Positions 1 to 8,991 are shown, counted from the first letter of the stretch. The stretch is 64,000 bases of DNA from Vallitalea longa (GCF_027923465.1 NZ_BRLB01000022.1:1-64000), one strand, 5' to 3'. Translations and numbers: made by a program. Notes: generated by a model from the sequence alone, not told the origin.

Positions 1-110
1 AATTTACTAAGGAATTTCTTGGGTAAAACTTTTACTAAGTTTTTGGTTGTTTCACTGTTCAGTTTTCAAGGTTCTTTGTTGTTGCTGTTGCTGTTGTTGT
101 TTTCACCAGC
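1..110 (-). other. rRNA operon leader with CAA-rich stretch and boxA-like motif
   Basis: Read on the minus strand, the early transcript contains a run of CAA/CAG triplets (about 75-104), then AGAACCTTGAAAACTGAACA (about 54-73). The latter resembles the conserved antitermination and processing leader found before 16S or 23S rRNA genes in Firmicutes. Mature rRNA sequence is not visible. It could instead precede a tRNA or 23S gene. Confidence 0.6.
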
Positions 111-117
111 GAAAAGA

Positions 118-146
118 ATTATATCATCCCACATAATCAAAGTCAA
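118..146 (-). promoter_or_regulatory. Strong sigma-A promoter of an rRNA operon (runs off the left edge)
   Basis: On the minus strand a TTGACT box (141-146) and a perfect TATAAT box (118-123) are separated by exactly 17 bases. Immediately upstream (147-170) lie A-tracts resembling a UP element. The transcript runs leftward into a leader with the motif CTTGAAAACTGAACA, typical of Firmicutes rRNA leaders. The rRNA identity is inferred from promoter strength and this motif; the gene itself is outside the window. Confidence 0.75.
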
Positions 147-572
147 GCTTTTTTTCGATATTTTTTACCAGTTTTTGAACACTTATTAATCAATATACTT
201 CTAACGCCTGATATTTACAGGGTTTACAGCGTTTTATAAAACTACATAATAATAATGTTTTTTTTATAAAATAAAAGAAATATGCTATTATTATGCGCAA
301 AATAATGATTTTTAAATATAAAACTTTTTATACTCACTATATAATATAATTATATCAATTGCTATTTATTTTGATTTCTACTACAAATAATTACATAAAC
401 TGTTTTTCATTTAACCTTTTAATACTAATTCAAGTACATGAAAATTATAAATTAGTTAGCTTATAAGAATAGAAAAGAAACTTTCCTATCTATATTAAGA
501 ATAAAGAGACTACAACTTATAAAAGATTTCACGAAAATTAGGAAGTAGACCTTTTCTTTTAAATAAAATAAA
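147..572. other. Intergenic region with one copy of a dispersed hairpin repeat
   Basis: No ORF with a ribosome binding site is visible between the rRNA promoter and the cvpA terminator. The region is AT-rich. It carries a diverged copy of the dispersed hairpin repeat at 519-550, and a shorter fragment resembling its second half near 466-487. Confidence 0.5.
519..550. repeat. Dispersed hairpin repeat, copy A (diverged)
   Basis: This copy shares ATAAAAGATTTCA, then a GAAAAT/GTAGA core with the copies at 24721-24753 and 39139-39171, with a handful of differences. The sequence can fold (GAAAA at 532-536 against TTTTC just downstream) and is followed by a T-rich stretch. It may be a terminator-like or mobile short element. 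Confidence 0.5.
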
Positions 573-601
573 GACCTAAATCCTATAAAGGTATTTAGGT
601 C
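573..601 (-). terminator. Terminator of the ykvI-DUF5711-cvpA operon
   Basis: On the minus strand GACCTAAAT pairs with ATTTAGGTC (9 bp), with a small inner CCT/AGG helix, followed by TTTATTTTATTT. It lies about 60 bases after the cvpA stop codon. Confidence 0.75.
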
Positions 602-660
602 AAGTAATTATATTATTTGTTTGTTAGTACGCTTAAAATTGATTTGATACTTATTAATCT

Positions 661-1365
661 TTAAATGATACTTCTTTTAATATTAGTAACAATATTCATT
701 AATAGGTTATTATTATATAAGACACTAGCGACTTCTGAGACTTTTAATGTCTCAAAAACATTGTTAACGTTAGGATTAGCACTCATTAGGGACATTACTA
801 AGAATAATACCCATACTATAATTACTCCTTTTACTGCTCCTAGTATTAGCCCTCCCATCTTATTGATTTGATTAAGAACTGGCAATTTACTTACCAAATC
901 AAGTATATTGATAAGAAGTTTAACTAAAATGGTAACAATGATAAATACTCCAAGGAAACATAAAATATTAATTATTAATGTTGCAATTAAACCACCTATG
1001 TATTCTCCAATGCTATTAACATTAAGTAAGTTGTATACTTCACTATTATTATTAGTTACCAATAAGTGTTTGAATTGTTCTGGCAAATTTAATTGATTAA
1101 TAAAATTAATTTGTTCTCCTGTAGAATTAACATTTTGAGTTGTATTATTTAGATTCAACAAACCAATTATTGAGCTTTTAATCGACACATACACTCCTGT
1201 ATTTTTAATTAGAAATTGGCTTACAAGTGGGTATAAATACATCGTTACTACAACCGAAATAATCAAGGATACAAAACTAAATAGAGTCTTAATTAGTCCC
1301 CTATTATATGAAATAATAGCGCATACTACTATAATCCCTATTACTACTATATCTAACCAAGTCAT
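661..1365 (-). CDS. cvpA: CvpA family membrane protein
   Basis: This 234-residue membrane protein of the CvpA/colicin V production family has four hydrophobic segments: about residues 5-22, 26-45, 122-155 (long) and 170-192. The first pair carries the family pattern of an N-terminal helix, a YNRG turn and a second helix (WLDIVVIGIIV...SYNRGLIKTLFSF). Asn-rich loops separate the pairs. In the CvpA family the molecular role is unclear; the E. coli member is linked to colicin secretion and envelope stress, and Firmicutes members are often near division or recombination genes. It is the last gene of an operon: the SD AAGGAGG overlaps the stop codon of the upstream DUF5711 gene, so translation is probably coupled. 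A terminator follows at 573-601. Family confident, function unknown. Confidence 0.8.
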   Translation of the reverse strand: MTWLDIVVIGIIVVCAIISYNRGLIKTLFSFVSLIISVVVTMYLYPLVSQFLIKNTGVYVSIKSSIIGLLNLNNTTQNVNSTGEQINFINQLNLPEQFKHLLVTNNNSEVYNLLNVNSIGEYIGGLIATLIINILCFLGVFIIVTILVKLLINILDLVSKLPVLNQINKMGGLILGAVKGVIIVWVLFLVMSLMSANPNVNNVFETLKVSEVASVLYNNNLLMNIVTNIKRSII

Positions 1366-1377
1366 TTTTCAACCTCC

Positions 1378-2517
1378 TTATTTTGTTATTTTTACTACCT
1401 TATATTCATTTTGCAAAATAATCAAGAAAGTATTATTACCAATAGGAATAATATCTTTCATATCTCCCTTCAAAGTGGATTCCCAATTGATTTTACCATT
1501 ATAATATTCTCTTATGAACAATTCGCTCTCAACATAATATTTGTCTGCATTTCCAATTAGACTAGTAATTTCACAATCAAATTCTGTAACATTTAATTGC
1601 TTACCTTCATTACTAAAAGTAACTAGACTATTTTCCTTGTAATAACCTTCATTCTTAACCACTCTACCAAAAAGAACGAGTAATTTATCTTCTGTATACT
1701 TTACCTTGTTTATCTCATTAGATAATTCAATACGCTTTATTTCTTCTGGAATAACATCTACATTATAAAATAAGATTTGATTATCTCCAACTGCACTGAC
1801 TTTCTCATTATCAAGGAATTCAACTTCTGGAACAACCGCTCCTTCAATGCTGAAACCTCCAGTAACCCTTTCATCATATTCTTGTCCAGTATCACTAAAA
1901 TTAAAAAACGTCAAGTTAGATATAACTGAACTTCCTTTTACAAACAAATAGCTAGTAACCATTTTAGTTCCATCAGGTGAAATATCAAAACCTAAAGGAT
2001 GTCCGTCATTTTCAAGGAATGTTTCTCTCTGAATAATTTTAGTTCCATCTGAATCATATAATTCAATTATATGCCCTTTATTACTTTGACCTATAATTGC
2101 AACTATCCCATTTTCATTGATATCAAACATGAGAATAGGGTAATTAACATTATAACTCCTCACAAAACCATTTTTATCAAATAAATAGATATTTGTAGCA
2201 GAAATATCACCAACAGCTAAATAATCTTTAACTTTTACTACTTTTGGATTCATCATATTAAATGTTTTATCCCATATGGTTGTCCCTTTCATATCCATCA
2301 TAGTGACACCATCTTTTGAAGTCCTAACTATATTTTTCCCTAATTCATTTATATGTATTTTATCAATTGGGTTATATTCAATATTGTTTACAACTTCCAA
2401 ATCGACTTTTCCACTAATAAAACCAAACCCCTTTGGTCTAATAACCAAAACATACACTGTTATAGAACAAATAACTACTAACATTATGAAAAAAATTTTT
2501 ATCCTTTGTTCCTTCAA
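1378..2517 (-). CDS. Membrane-anchored beta-propeller-like protein (DUF5711-like)
   Basis: The protein has 379 residues. A single N-terminal hydrophobic anchor (about residues 8-27) is followed by a long extracytoplasmic region of repeated beta-strand units such as SKDGVTMMDMKG, LFDKNGFVRSY and FDISPDGTKM, as in WD40/PQQ-like propellers. This matches my recollection of the DUF5711 family that sits beside cvpA in Clostridia; the DUF number is from memory. The start is TTG at 2517, preceded by AGGTG with 7-base spacing, and that SD overlaps the TGA stop of ykvI, so the two are translationally coupled. No catalytic motif is visible. It is probably a surface scaffold or sensor. Confidence 0.65.
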   Translation of the reverse strand: MKEQRIKIFFIMLVVICSITVYVLVIRPKGFGFISGKVDLEVVNNIEYNPIDKIHINELGKNIVRTSKDGVTMMDMKGTTIWDKTFNMMNPKVVKVKDYLAVGDISATNIYLFDKNGFVRSYNVNYPILMFDINENGIVAIIGQSNKGHIIELYDSDGTKIIQRETFLENDGHPLGFDISPDGTKMVTSYLFVKGSSVISNLTFFNFSDTGQEYDERVTGGFSIEGAVVPEVEFLDNEKVSAVGDNQILFYNVDVIPEEIKRIELSNEINKVKYTEDKLLVLFGRVVKNEGYYKENSLVTFSNEGKQLNVTEFDCEITSLIGNADKYYVESELFIREYYNGKINWESTLKGDMKDIIPIGNNTFLIILQNEYKVVKITK

Positions 2518-2523
2518 TCAATT

Positions 2524-3648
2524 TCACCTGCTTTTTATATTTTTAGTAATTGTTTTTCCAAAAGGAAACATGCTGTTTTTTACCTTAACTTTAATTTGTT
2601 CGTATTTCATTTTTATAAAGTATACAAGAATAAGTATAACTTCAAATACACCTATATATCCAAATATAGGATATATTTTCCCTACCATATTTGAAAAACC
2701 TATTTGAGAAAATATAACTGCATATAGTATAAACACAGCTAATTTTATTTTACCATATTTAGTGTTTTTTAGCTTTAGTTTGGATAAAATACCATAACCA
2801 TTGGCTACAGCTGTTGTAAACATAGCTGATAGTAATACTACGATATAAATATATTGTAACACCTTGGCATATCGCATTACAATAGCTAGCATAGGAATTT
2901 CTATTCCTTGTATATCAGAATAATGTACTAATATTACTAAACCCAGTATTATACCTATCATGCCTAAAGCTATTCCTGCTATGAACGAACCAAATCTTGC
3001 AATAAATTTACTCTTAACTAATTTGTGTAGCGTAGTTAACACTACAACCGCAGTAATTATATTATATGATACGTATATTATGGCAGAACTTAACCAATTG
3101 TCCCTAACAACTAAAAATACTTCTACAACTTTGTTCAATACCGTAGTGCTCCTGAAAAACCACATATATAATCCAACTATCAATACCCCTACTAATAATA
3201 TAGGTGCTAAAATTGAATTAACAGCTATGACCCCTTTTACATCAAATAAAAAAGTTACATAACAACAAATAGCCATAACCAGAACTCCAACTTGATATGG
3301 TATATGAAATCTCTGTTGAAACAATGCACCCGATCCTGCGAACATAGCGCAAAAGCAAACAAACATAAAAAATATAACTGACACTTCCAATATCTTTCCG
3401 AATGTTTTTCCTGCTATAGGATAGATGAATTCTTTATAACTTTTCGCTTTGTTAAAAAAAACTATTTCTAATACAGCCCATCCAACTATTGCAAACATTA
3501 CACCTGTAAGTAATAATCCTATCATACCTTTGTAACCATAATATGCAAAGAATTTCATCAATTCTTGCCCAGAAGCAAATCCTGCTCCTAATACAGTTCC
3601 AATATATACAGATGCTATTTTTATAGAATTCTTAAAATCTGACTTCAA
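2524..3648 (-). CDS. YkvI family membrane transporter
   Basis: This is a 374-residue polytopic protein with about ten transmembrane segments. The first helix carries the signature GTVLGAGFASGQE typical of the YkvI family, an amino-acid/branched-chain transporter-like branch of the APC superfamily. Substrate is not known. The start codon is TTG at 3648: AGGAG lies 8 bases upstream at the right spacing, and no ATG fits. A perfect 11-bp inverted repeat (3661-3693) ends directly against that SD, suggesting regulation of this operon at DNA or RNA level. It is first in a three-gene operon with the DUF5711 protein and cvpA. Confidence 0.75.
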   Translation of the reverse strand: MKSDFKNSIKIASVYIGTVLGAGFASGQELMKFFAYYGYKGMIGLLLTGVMFAIVGWAVLEIVFFNKAKSYKEFIYPIAGKTFGKILEVSVIFFMFVCFCAMFAGSGALFQQRFHIPYQVGVLVMAICCYVTFLFDVKGVIAVNSILAPILLVGVLIVGLYMWFFRSTTVLNKVVEVFLVVRDNWLSSAIIYVSYNIITAVVVLTTLHKLVKSKFIARFGSFIAGIALGMIGIILGLVILVHYSDIQGIEIPMLAIVMRYAKVLQYIYIVVLLSAMFTTAVANGYGILSKLKLKNTKYGKIKLAVFILYAVIFSQIGFSNMVGKIYPIFGYIGVFEVILILVYFIKMKYEQIKVKVKNSMFPFGKTITKNIKSR

Positions 3649-3660
3649 CTAATCAACTCC

Positions 3661-3693
3661 TGAACATAAATGTACATTATATATTTATGTTCA
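3661..3693 (-). promoter_or_regulatory. Inverted repeat abutting the ykvI ribosome binding site
   Basis: TGAACATAAAT (3661-3671) and ATTTATGTTCA (3683-3693) are perfect complements with an 11-base loop. In the mRNA the hairpin 3' arm ends at the base where the AGGAG SD begins. It could be a repressor operator, or an RNA hairpin controlling initiation at the TTG start. Confidence 0.55.
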
Positions 3694-3881
3694 GAAAGTG
3701 TATTTATACCATTTAACTAATATTAAACATGGAATAAAAATTAATCTACACCTTAAATTTATTTTCTTAGTATTCCATCTCGATAATATAATTAATTTAT
3801 TATGATATACCAACAATTATTATTAAGAACACTAATTCATAAGAATATAATTACTACTAATCGTATATTTCTTATAAAATA

Positions 3882-5324
3882 TTAAGAGGGTAAAATTAAT
3901 TGTTTGTATTTTTCAATATATTCTTTTGCCGATTTATCCCATGTAAATCTCTGACCCATACAATTTTCAACTAGAATATTCCATTTGGTTCTTTCATAAT
4001 ATATATCTAATGCATTGTTTATTGATTCCATAAAATCATCTATGTCATATTTGTCAAACATAAAACCTGTTCCCTCTAAACTATCACTGTCAAAAGGTTC
4101 TACAGTATCTATTAAACCTCCTGTTCTTCTGACTATAGGAACAGTACCGAATCTCATACTGTATATCTGTGATAATCCACAAGGTTCAAATAAAGAAGGC
4201 ATCAAGAAGAAATCACAACCTGCATATATATGTCTTGCCATTTCATTATTGAAATCTATTATTACTTTTACTTTGTCTGGATACCTAGCAGAAACGGATG
4301 TAAGTAACCGCTCGTACTCTTTATCTCCTGTTCCCAAAATAATAAATTGAATATCTTTATCTATCAACTTTTCTATTGCCTGTATACATAAATCTATTCC
4401 TTTTTGTTCACTTAGTCTTGAAATCATACCAATTAAAGGCACTTTTTTTGTAGGTAGAGAAACTCTCTGCTGCAAATAATGTTTGTTTTCTTCTTTTGCA
4501 ATAATAACATCATCCACATTATAATTTCTATAGATACATCTATCTGTTTCACAATTAAATTTATCATAATGTATTCCATTGATAATACCACATATTTTGT
4601 TTTTATATTTACGTAGAATGCCATCCAATCCATATCCAAATTGAGGAGTTTGAATTTCTTCTGCATAATTATAGCTTACTGTATTAATTAAGTCAGAACA
4701 TACAATACCACCTTTCATGAAAGAGATGTTTCCATAGTATTCTAATATCTCACTATCGTAATATTTATATGATAGACCTAATCTTTCAATACTTCTTTTA
4801 TCAAATACTCCTTGATATTGTAGATTATGAATAGTATAGATTGTCTTAATATTATCATAAAAATATATTTTACTATATTCTTTTTTGAGAAGAAAAGGTA
4901 TGAGACCGGTATGCCAATCATTAAGATGAATAACATCTGGTTTAATATTAAGGAGAATCAACATTTGCAATACGGCCTTTGAGAAGAAACCGAATCTTAT
5001 GTCATCATCTTCATAGCCATAAAAGTTATCTCTCTCAAAATAATCATCACTTCCTATAAAATATGTGGTAAGCTTTTTTTCTTCATATTTATATATATGA
5101 CAAACTCTAGTTTTCCCTTCTATTTCTATAATAAAGCTTTTAATCTTCTTCAATACAAATTTTTCTTCTATTTTTTTATATTTCGGCATAACGCGTATTA
5201 CTTTTAACCCATTTTCAGCCAATACTTCAGGTAAACATTCAGAAACATCTCCAAGACCTCCTGTTGTACCAAAAGGAGAAATCTCAGCTGATACATATAA
5301 AATGTTTAGAGTATTATTAATCAT
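3882..5324 (-). CDS. glgA: Glycogen (starch) synthase, GT5 family
   Basis: This 480-residue enzyme has the usual GlgA length. It transfers glucose from a nucleotide sugar (normally ADP-glucose) to the non-reducing end of an alpha-1,4-glucan. The N-terminal Rossmann domain has SAEISPFGTTGGLGDV (about 12-27), and the C-terminal domain has ISRLSEQKGID and the EPCGLSQIYSMRFGT nucleotide-sugar motif with GG-I-DTVEPFD. The canonical lysine of K-T/V-G-G-L, implicated in substrate binding in E. coli GlgA, is Thr20 here, as I believe occurs in some other Firmicutes. It is monocistronic; no glgB, glgC or glgP lies nearby. SD AAAGGA precedes the ATG. Confidence 0.9.
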   Translation of the reverse strand: MINNTLNILYVSAEISPFGTTGGLGDVSECLPEVLAENGLKVIRVMPKYKKIEEKFVLKKIKSFIIEIEGKTRVCHIYKYEEKKLTTYFIGSDDYFERDNFYGYEDDDIRFGFFSKAVLQMLILLNIKPDVIHLNDWHTGLIPFLLKKEYSKIYFYDNIKTIYTIHNLQYQGVFDKRSIERLGLSYKYYDSEILEYYGNISFMKGGIVCSDLINTVSYNYAEEIQTPQFGYGLDGILRKYKNKICGIINGIHYDKFNCETDRCIYRNYNVDDVIIAKEENKHYLQQRVSLPTKKVPLIGMISRLSEQKGIDLCIQAIEKLIDKDIQFIILGTGDKEYERLLTSVSARYPDKVKVIIDFNNEMARHIYAGCDFFLMPSLFEPCGLSQIYSMRFGTVPIVRRTGGLIDTVEPFDSDSLEGTGFMFDKYDIDDFMESINNALDIYYERTKWNILVENCMGQRFTWDKSAKEYIEKYKQLILPS

Positions 5325-5621
5325 AATATATCCTTTCTTTTAACAGATAATATTAAATATTCAAAATATACATTTAAAATTATATCACAATTTTATAGTA
5401 GAATTATTAAACTTATATTAAGATATTAACCATAACTCTTATAGTATATAATTATTAAAATAAATTTATGCTGTAAAATTAGAGATTTACATATTAGTAT
5501 CTCAAATTTTCCACCTTAAATTCAAATTTTACTTAACAACATATTTTTATAAATATTTAAGGTAAAACTCTAGAAACTTTAACTTATATATATTATACTA
5601 CCATTGAAAGGAGTTGTTATA
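5325..5621. other. AT-rich divergent intergenic region (glgA/pepF)
   Basis: The two genes diverge here. No ORF, RNA gene or strong palindrome is visible. A TATACT at 5594-5599 could be a pepF -10 box, but it has no good -35 partner. Confidence 0.4.
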
Positions 5622-7427
5622 ATGAGCAAAATGGCTAAATTACCAAAAAGAAACGAAATTAGCGAAGAATTTAAATGGCAATTAGAAGATATGGTTTCTT
5701 CAAAAGAAGAATGGGAAAAATTATATAATGAAATTATATCTGTGACAGAAGAAATTAAATCTTTTGCTGGCAAGTTACAAGATTCAGCAGATACATTACT
5801 AGAGTGTTTAAGGAAAAGAGACTTCTTAGGAGAAAAGCTTTCAAGATTATATGTATATTCTAATATGAAATTACACGAGGATGCTAATAATGCCGAAGCA
5901 CAAAATACATCTGAAAAAGCTAATTCACTAATGGTTAAAGTTAATAGCAGTATGTCTTTCATTGAACCAGAAATTTCTGCTATACCAGATAACGTATTAG
6001 AAAATTATATGAATTCCTCTAATGGTTTGGAATTATACAAAACTTATATGGAGGACCTATTACGTAAGAAAAAACACATTCTCAGTATGGAAGAAGAGTT
6101 ATTACTTGCAAGAGCACAAGATTTAGCTCAAGCTCCAGAAAATACATTTGCTATGTTCAATAATGCCGATATCAAGTTTCCATCAATAAAAGATGAAAAT
6201 GGCAATGATGTAGAACTTACTAAAGGCCGCTACGTATCCTTTATGGAAAGTAAAGATAGAAGAGTCAGAAAAGATGCTTTTGAAGCTCTATATGCAACTT
6301 ATAAAAAATATAAGAACACTTTGGCATCTACCATTGCTGGAAATGTCAAAAAGAATATTTTCTATATGCAGGCAAAAAAATTCAATTCAACCTGCGAAGC
6401 AAGTCTTTTTGAGAATAACATACCTGTATCAGTTTACGATCAATTAATAGAAACTGTTCATAAATATCTTCCATTAATGCATCGTTATGTATCTATTCGC
6501 AAGAGAATGCTTGATTTAGACGAGCTCCATATGTATGACGTATATACACCAATTGTCAAAGATATGGATGTCAAAATAACTTTTGATGAAGCAAAAGAAA
6601 CCGTTTTGAAAGCACTTGCACCACTTGGTGAAGAATACTGCAATCTTATTAATAAAGGATTTAATGAAAAATGGATTGACGTGTATGAAAATGAAGGCAA
6701 AAGAAGTGGAGCTTATTCTTGGGGTACTTATGGTGTTCATCCATATGTATTACTTAACCACCAAGATAACTTGAATCATATGTTTACTTTAGCACATGAA
6801 ATGGGACACTCTCTTCATTCTTATTATTCATCAGAGACTCAGCCTTATATCTATGCAGAATATCCTATATTCTTAGCCGAAGTTGCTTCAACAGTTAATG
6901 AAGCTCTATTGATGGAATATCTTCTAAAAACAACTGAAGATAAAAATATGAGATTATACTTAATCAATCATTTCATGGAACAATTTAAAGGAACTCTATA
7001 TCGTCAAGCAATGTTTGCAGAGTATGAAAAACTTATTCATGAGGTAGTTGAACAAGGCGGAGCTCTTACTGCTGACTCATTAAGTTCCATGTATCATGAC
7101 TTGAATGTAAAATATTTCGGAGATGATATGATAATAGATAGTGAAATCGATATGGAATGGGCAAGAATTCCTCACTTCTATTATAATTATTATGTATTCC
7201 AATATTCTACTGGTTATTCAGCAGCAATAACACTTTCCCAAAAGATATTAAATGAAGGGGAAGATGCTGTAGTAAAATATATGAATTTCCTTAAAAGCGG
7301 TTGTTCTGAGTATCCTATCGATACCCTAAAAAAAGCAGGGGTTGATATGAATAGTCCTGAACCTGTAGAAAAAGCATTAAAAGTATTTGAAGGTCTATTG
7401 GACGAAATGGAAAGTATTATAGAATAA
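5622..7427 (+). CDS. pepF: Oligoendopeptidase F (M3B metallopeptidase)
   Basis: This is a roughly 601-residue M3 family zinc peptidase that degrades oligopeptides in the cytoplasm. The zinc motif HEMGH is at residues 392-396, followed by SLHSYYSSETQPY, and the third ligand lies in FLAEVASTVNEALL. The C-terminal ARIPHFYYNYYVFQYSTGYSAA block is typical of PepF. The longest ORF begins at a TTG at 5604 that overlaps the SD; ATG at 5622, with GAAAGGAG about 8 bases upstream, is the likely start. It is monocistronic and ends at the very long hairpin at 7453-7524. Confidence 0.93.
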   Translation: MSKMAKLPKRNEISEEFKWQLEDMVSSKEEWEKLYNEIISVTEEIKSFAGKLQDSADTLLECLRKRDFLGEKLSRLYVYSNMKLHEDANNAEAQNTSEKANSLMVKVNSSMSFIEPEISAIPDNVLENYMNSSNGLELYKTYMEDLLRKKKHILSMEEELLLARAQDLAQAPENTFAMFNNADIKFPSIKDENGNDVELTKGRYVSFMESKDRRVRKDAFEALYATYKKYKNTLASTIAGNVKKNIFYMQAKKFNSTCEASLFENNIPVSVYDQLIETVHKYLPLMHRYVSIRKRMLDLDELHMYDVYTPIVKDMDVKITFDEAKETVLKALAPLGEEYCNLINKGFNEKWIDVYENEGKRSGAYSWGTYGVHPYVLLNHQDNLNHMFTLAHEMGHSLHSYYSSETQPYIYAEYPIFLAEVASTVNEALLMEYLLKTTEDKNMRLYLINHFMEQFKGTLYRQAMFAEYEKLIHEVVEQGGALTADSLSSMYHDLNVKYFGDDMIIDSEIDMEWARIPHFYYNYYVFQYSTGYSAAITLSQKILNEGEDAVVKYMNFLKSGCSEYPIDTLKKAGVDMNSPEPVEKALKVFEGLLDEMESIIE

Positions 7428-7452
7428 TATATATACAATTCACTATTTTGAA

Positions 7453-7524
7453 AAGGGGCTTCCTAATAATGCATTTTACAAAATTACTAAGATTTTAGTA
7501 GAATGCATTATTAGGAAGCCCCTT
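7453..7524. terminator. Very long bidirectional hairpin between pepF and the LysM gene
   Basis: Arms 7453-7475 and 7502-7524 are perfectly complementary over 23 bp. They extend through a G.U pair and further A-T pairs to about 32 paired positions with a 7-base apex. T-rich tails (TTATTTT on plus, TTTTCAAAAT on minus) follow on both strands, and both genes end here. The stem is much longer than a typical intrinsic terminator. Confidence 0.8.
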
Positions 7525-7527
7525 ATT

Positions 7528-8667
7528 TTAAGGTTTTGGTAATTTTATTTCCTGCCCTATATATATTTTATGCTTATCGGTGATATCATTTAATTCTTGA
7601 ATAGCTGGTACCATATCTTTATTATTATAGAATTTTTGACTGATGGTATTAAGGCTATCTCCTGCTTGAACAGCATAAGTGCTAGGTACTTCAACTGGAG
7701 CTATAGTAGTAGTGTGCGGTATATCAGTTTGATCATTTACTTTCGTATCTCCTGTTGTTTCTGTTTCTTCTACATCATTATTCTCCTCATTAGCTGGTTC
7801 ATAGACATTTTCATTTTTATTCTCAAGATTTATTACTTCCTTCTTGATGTTATTATATTTTTCTGTCATAGTATTCATGGCAGTTTTTACATTATTTAGT
7901 TCTTCTATATTATTAAGTAATCCTATCCCCATAACTAAGCATATTAAAACCAATCCTCCACATAGTATAGAAAGCATGTTGATAAACTTTTTTTGATATG
8001 CCTCATCTTTTTTCTGTTGATCTTTCCTCCTGAATATCTTTATTATATCTTTATTCTCATCAATATCTGGCTCATTCATTTCTTCACTCTTAGTTTTATT
8101 CTCCAACATATAATTATGCATTGAAGGATTTTTATCATAATATATATAATACCCTTTTTTTTCTTTTAACTCACCTTTCTCCCATGTATAAAATGAATCT
8201 TCTTTTTCTAAGGGATCCACTATATATAATATTTGTTTATCATCCATAAAATTTTTGCTATGGTGTTCTTTTAGAAAAGATGTTAATAATATACCGTAAC
8301 CAGGTTGAGTATACATCCAACCTACAACACTATAATCTTCAAAATATTTTCTGATCTTTTCATATACATGATACCAAGTACTTTCCGTTATACATAAATC
8401 TCCATTAACTTTTTCTGTGAAATCTCCTTGAACAGCGCCATCTATAGTGACTATGACATCTCCATTATATGTATAATACTTTCCTATCAAAAAAGCTATT
8501 CTCTCACTTGTTTTCTTTTCTGCTGCAAATTGTTGTAAATAAGAACACACGTAGTCTTCCATATAAATTCTATTACCTTCTCTTGCATCACCAATTTGGC
8601 GTACATTTTTTGGTAGAGAATCTAACTTATCTAGGTATATATTATTATTCTTATAGTTTTCATTCAT
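7528..8667 (-). CDS. LysM protein with an N-terminal MPN/JAB-like domain
   Basis: The protein has 379 residues in three parts. (1) Residues about 33-185 resemble an MPN/JAMM domain: SERIAFLIG (54-62), then VVGWMYTQPGYG (114-125) and ILYIVDPLEKEDSF (146-159), in the same order and spacing as the eukaryotic Rpn11/CSN5 pattern. The glutamate (E55) is kept, but the metal-binding HxH is Y119-x-Q121 and the SxxD aspartate is Leu132, so it should not bind zinc. (2) One transmembrane helix (230-251) and an acidic linker. (3) A C-terminal LysM domain (about 330-379; QAGDSLNTISQKFY). Topology predicts a cytoplasmic MPN-like domain and an external peptidoglycan-binding LysM. The MPN assignment is my own motif comparison, not a search result. 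Monocistronic; SD GGGGTG. Confidence 0.65.
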   Translation of the reverse strand: MNENYKNNNIYLDKLDSLPKNVRQIGDAREGNRIYMEDYVCSYLQQFAAEKKTSERIAFLIGKYYTYNGDVIVTIDGAVQGDFTEKVNGDLCITESTWYHVYEKIRKYFEDYSVVGWMYTQPGYGILLTSFLKEHHSKNFMDDKQILYIVDPLEKEDSFYTWEKGELKEKKGYYIYYDKNPSMHNYMLENKTKSEEMNEPDIDENKDIIKIFRRKDQQKKDEAYQKKFINMLSILCGGLVLICLVMGIGLLNNIEELNNVKTAMNTMTEKYNNIKKEVINLENKNENVYEPANEENNDVEETETTGDTKVNDQTDIPHTTTIAPVEVPSTYAVQAGDSLNTISQKFYNNKDMVPAIQELNDITDKHKIYIGQEIKLPKP

Positions 8668-8991
8668 AATTTACACACCCCATAAATACATTAAATATAT
8701 GAAGATAATAGCATATATAGATAAAAAATTTTATCAAAGCTTGTCTATAGAATATTTTTTTATTCGCTATTAAATTTACTTTTTTTGTAAAAAATGATTT
8801 GTATCAGATTATGATGCATTTATTTATAGAAAATTGGAATTTATTGTAAATTGTTAACTATATGTATTTATCTGGTTTAATAACTAATTTTTTTGCTAAA
8901 AATATATATATCAATAAATATCTAAAGTTAATTCCTCGTAAAAACGAACCTTTTTTTATTCTATAAAATTCTAAGGAAGTAGGCTGATAAA
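8668..8991. other. AT-rich divergent intergenic region (LysM gene/yyaC)
   Basis: Both flanking genes start here in opposite directions. No ORF or strong inverted repeat is seen. A sporulation-type promoter for yyaC is expected, but I could not identify one with confidence. Confidence 0.35.

Noticed and set aside
75-104. Triplet repeat considered as a CRISPR or microsatellite locus
   Set aside because: Only a short CAA/CAG run without spacer structure, explained by its position in the rRNA leader.
5579-5962. 127-codon minus-strand open frame at the start of pepF
   Set aside because: Shadow of pepF, which has clear M3 peptidase motifs and an SD.
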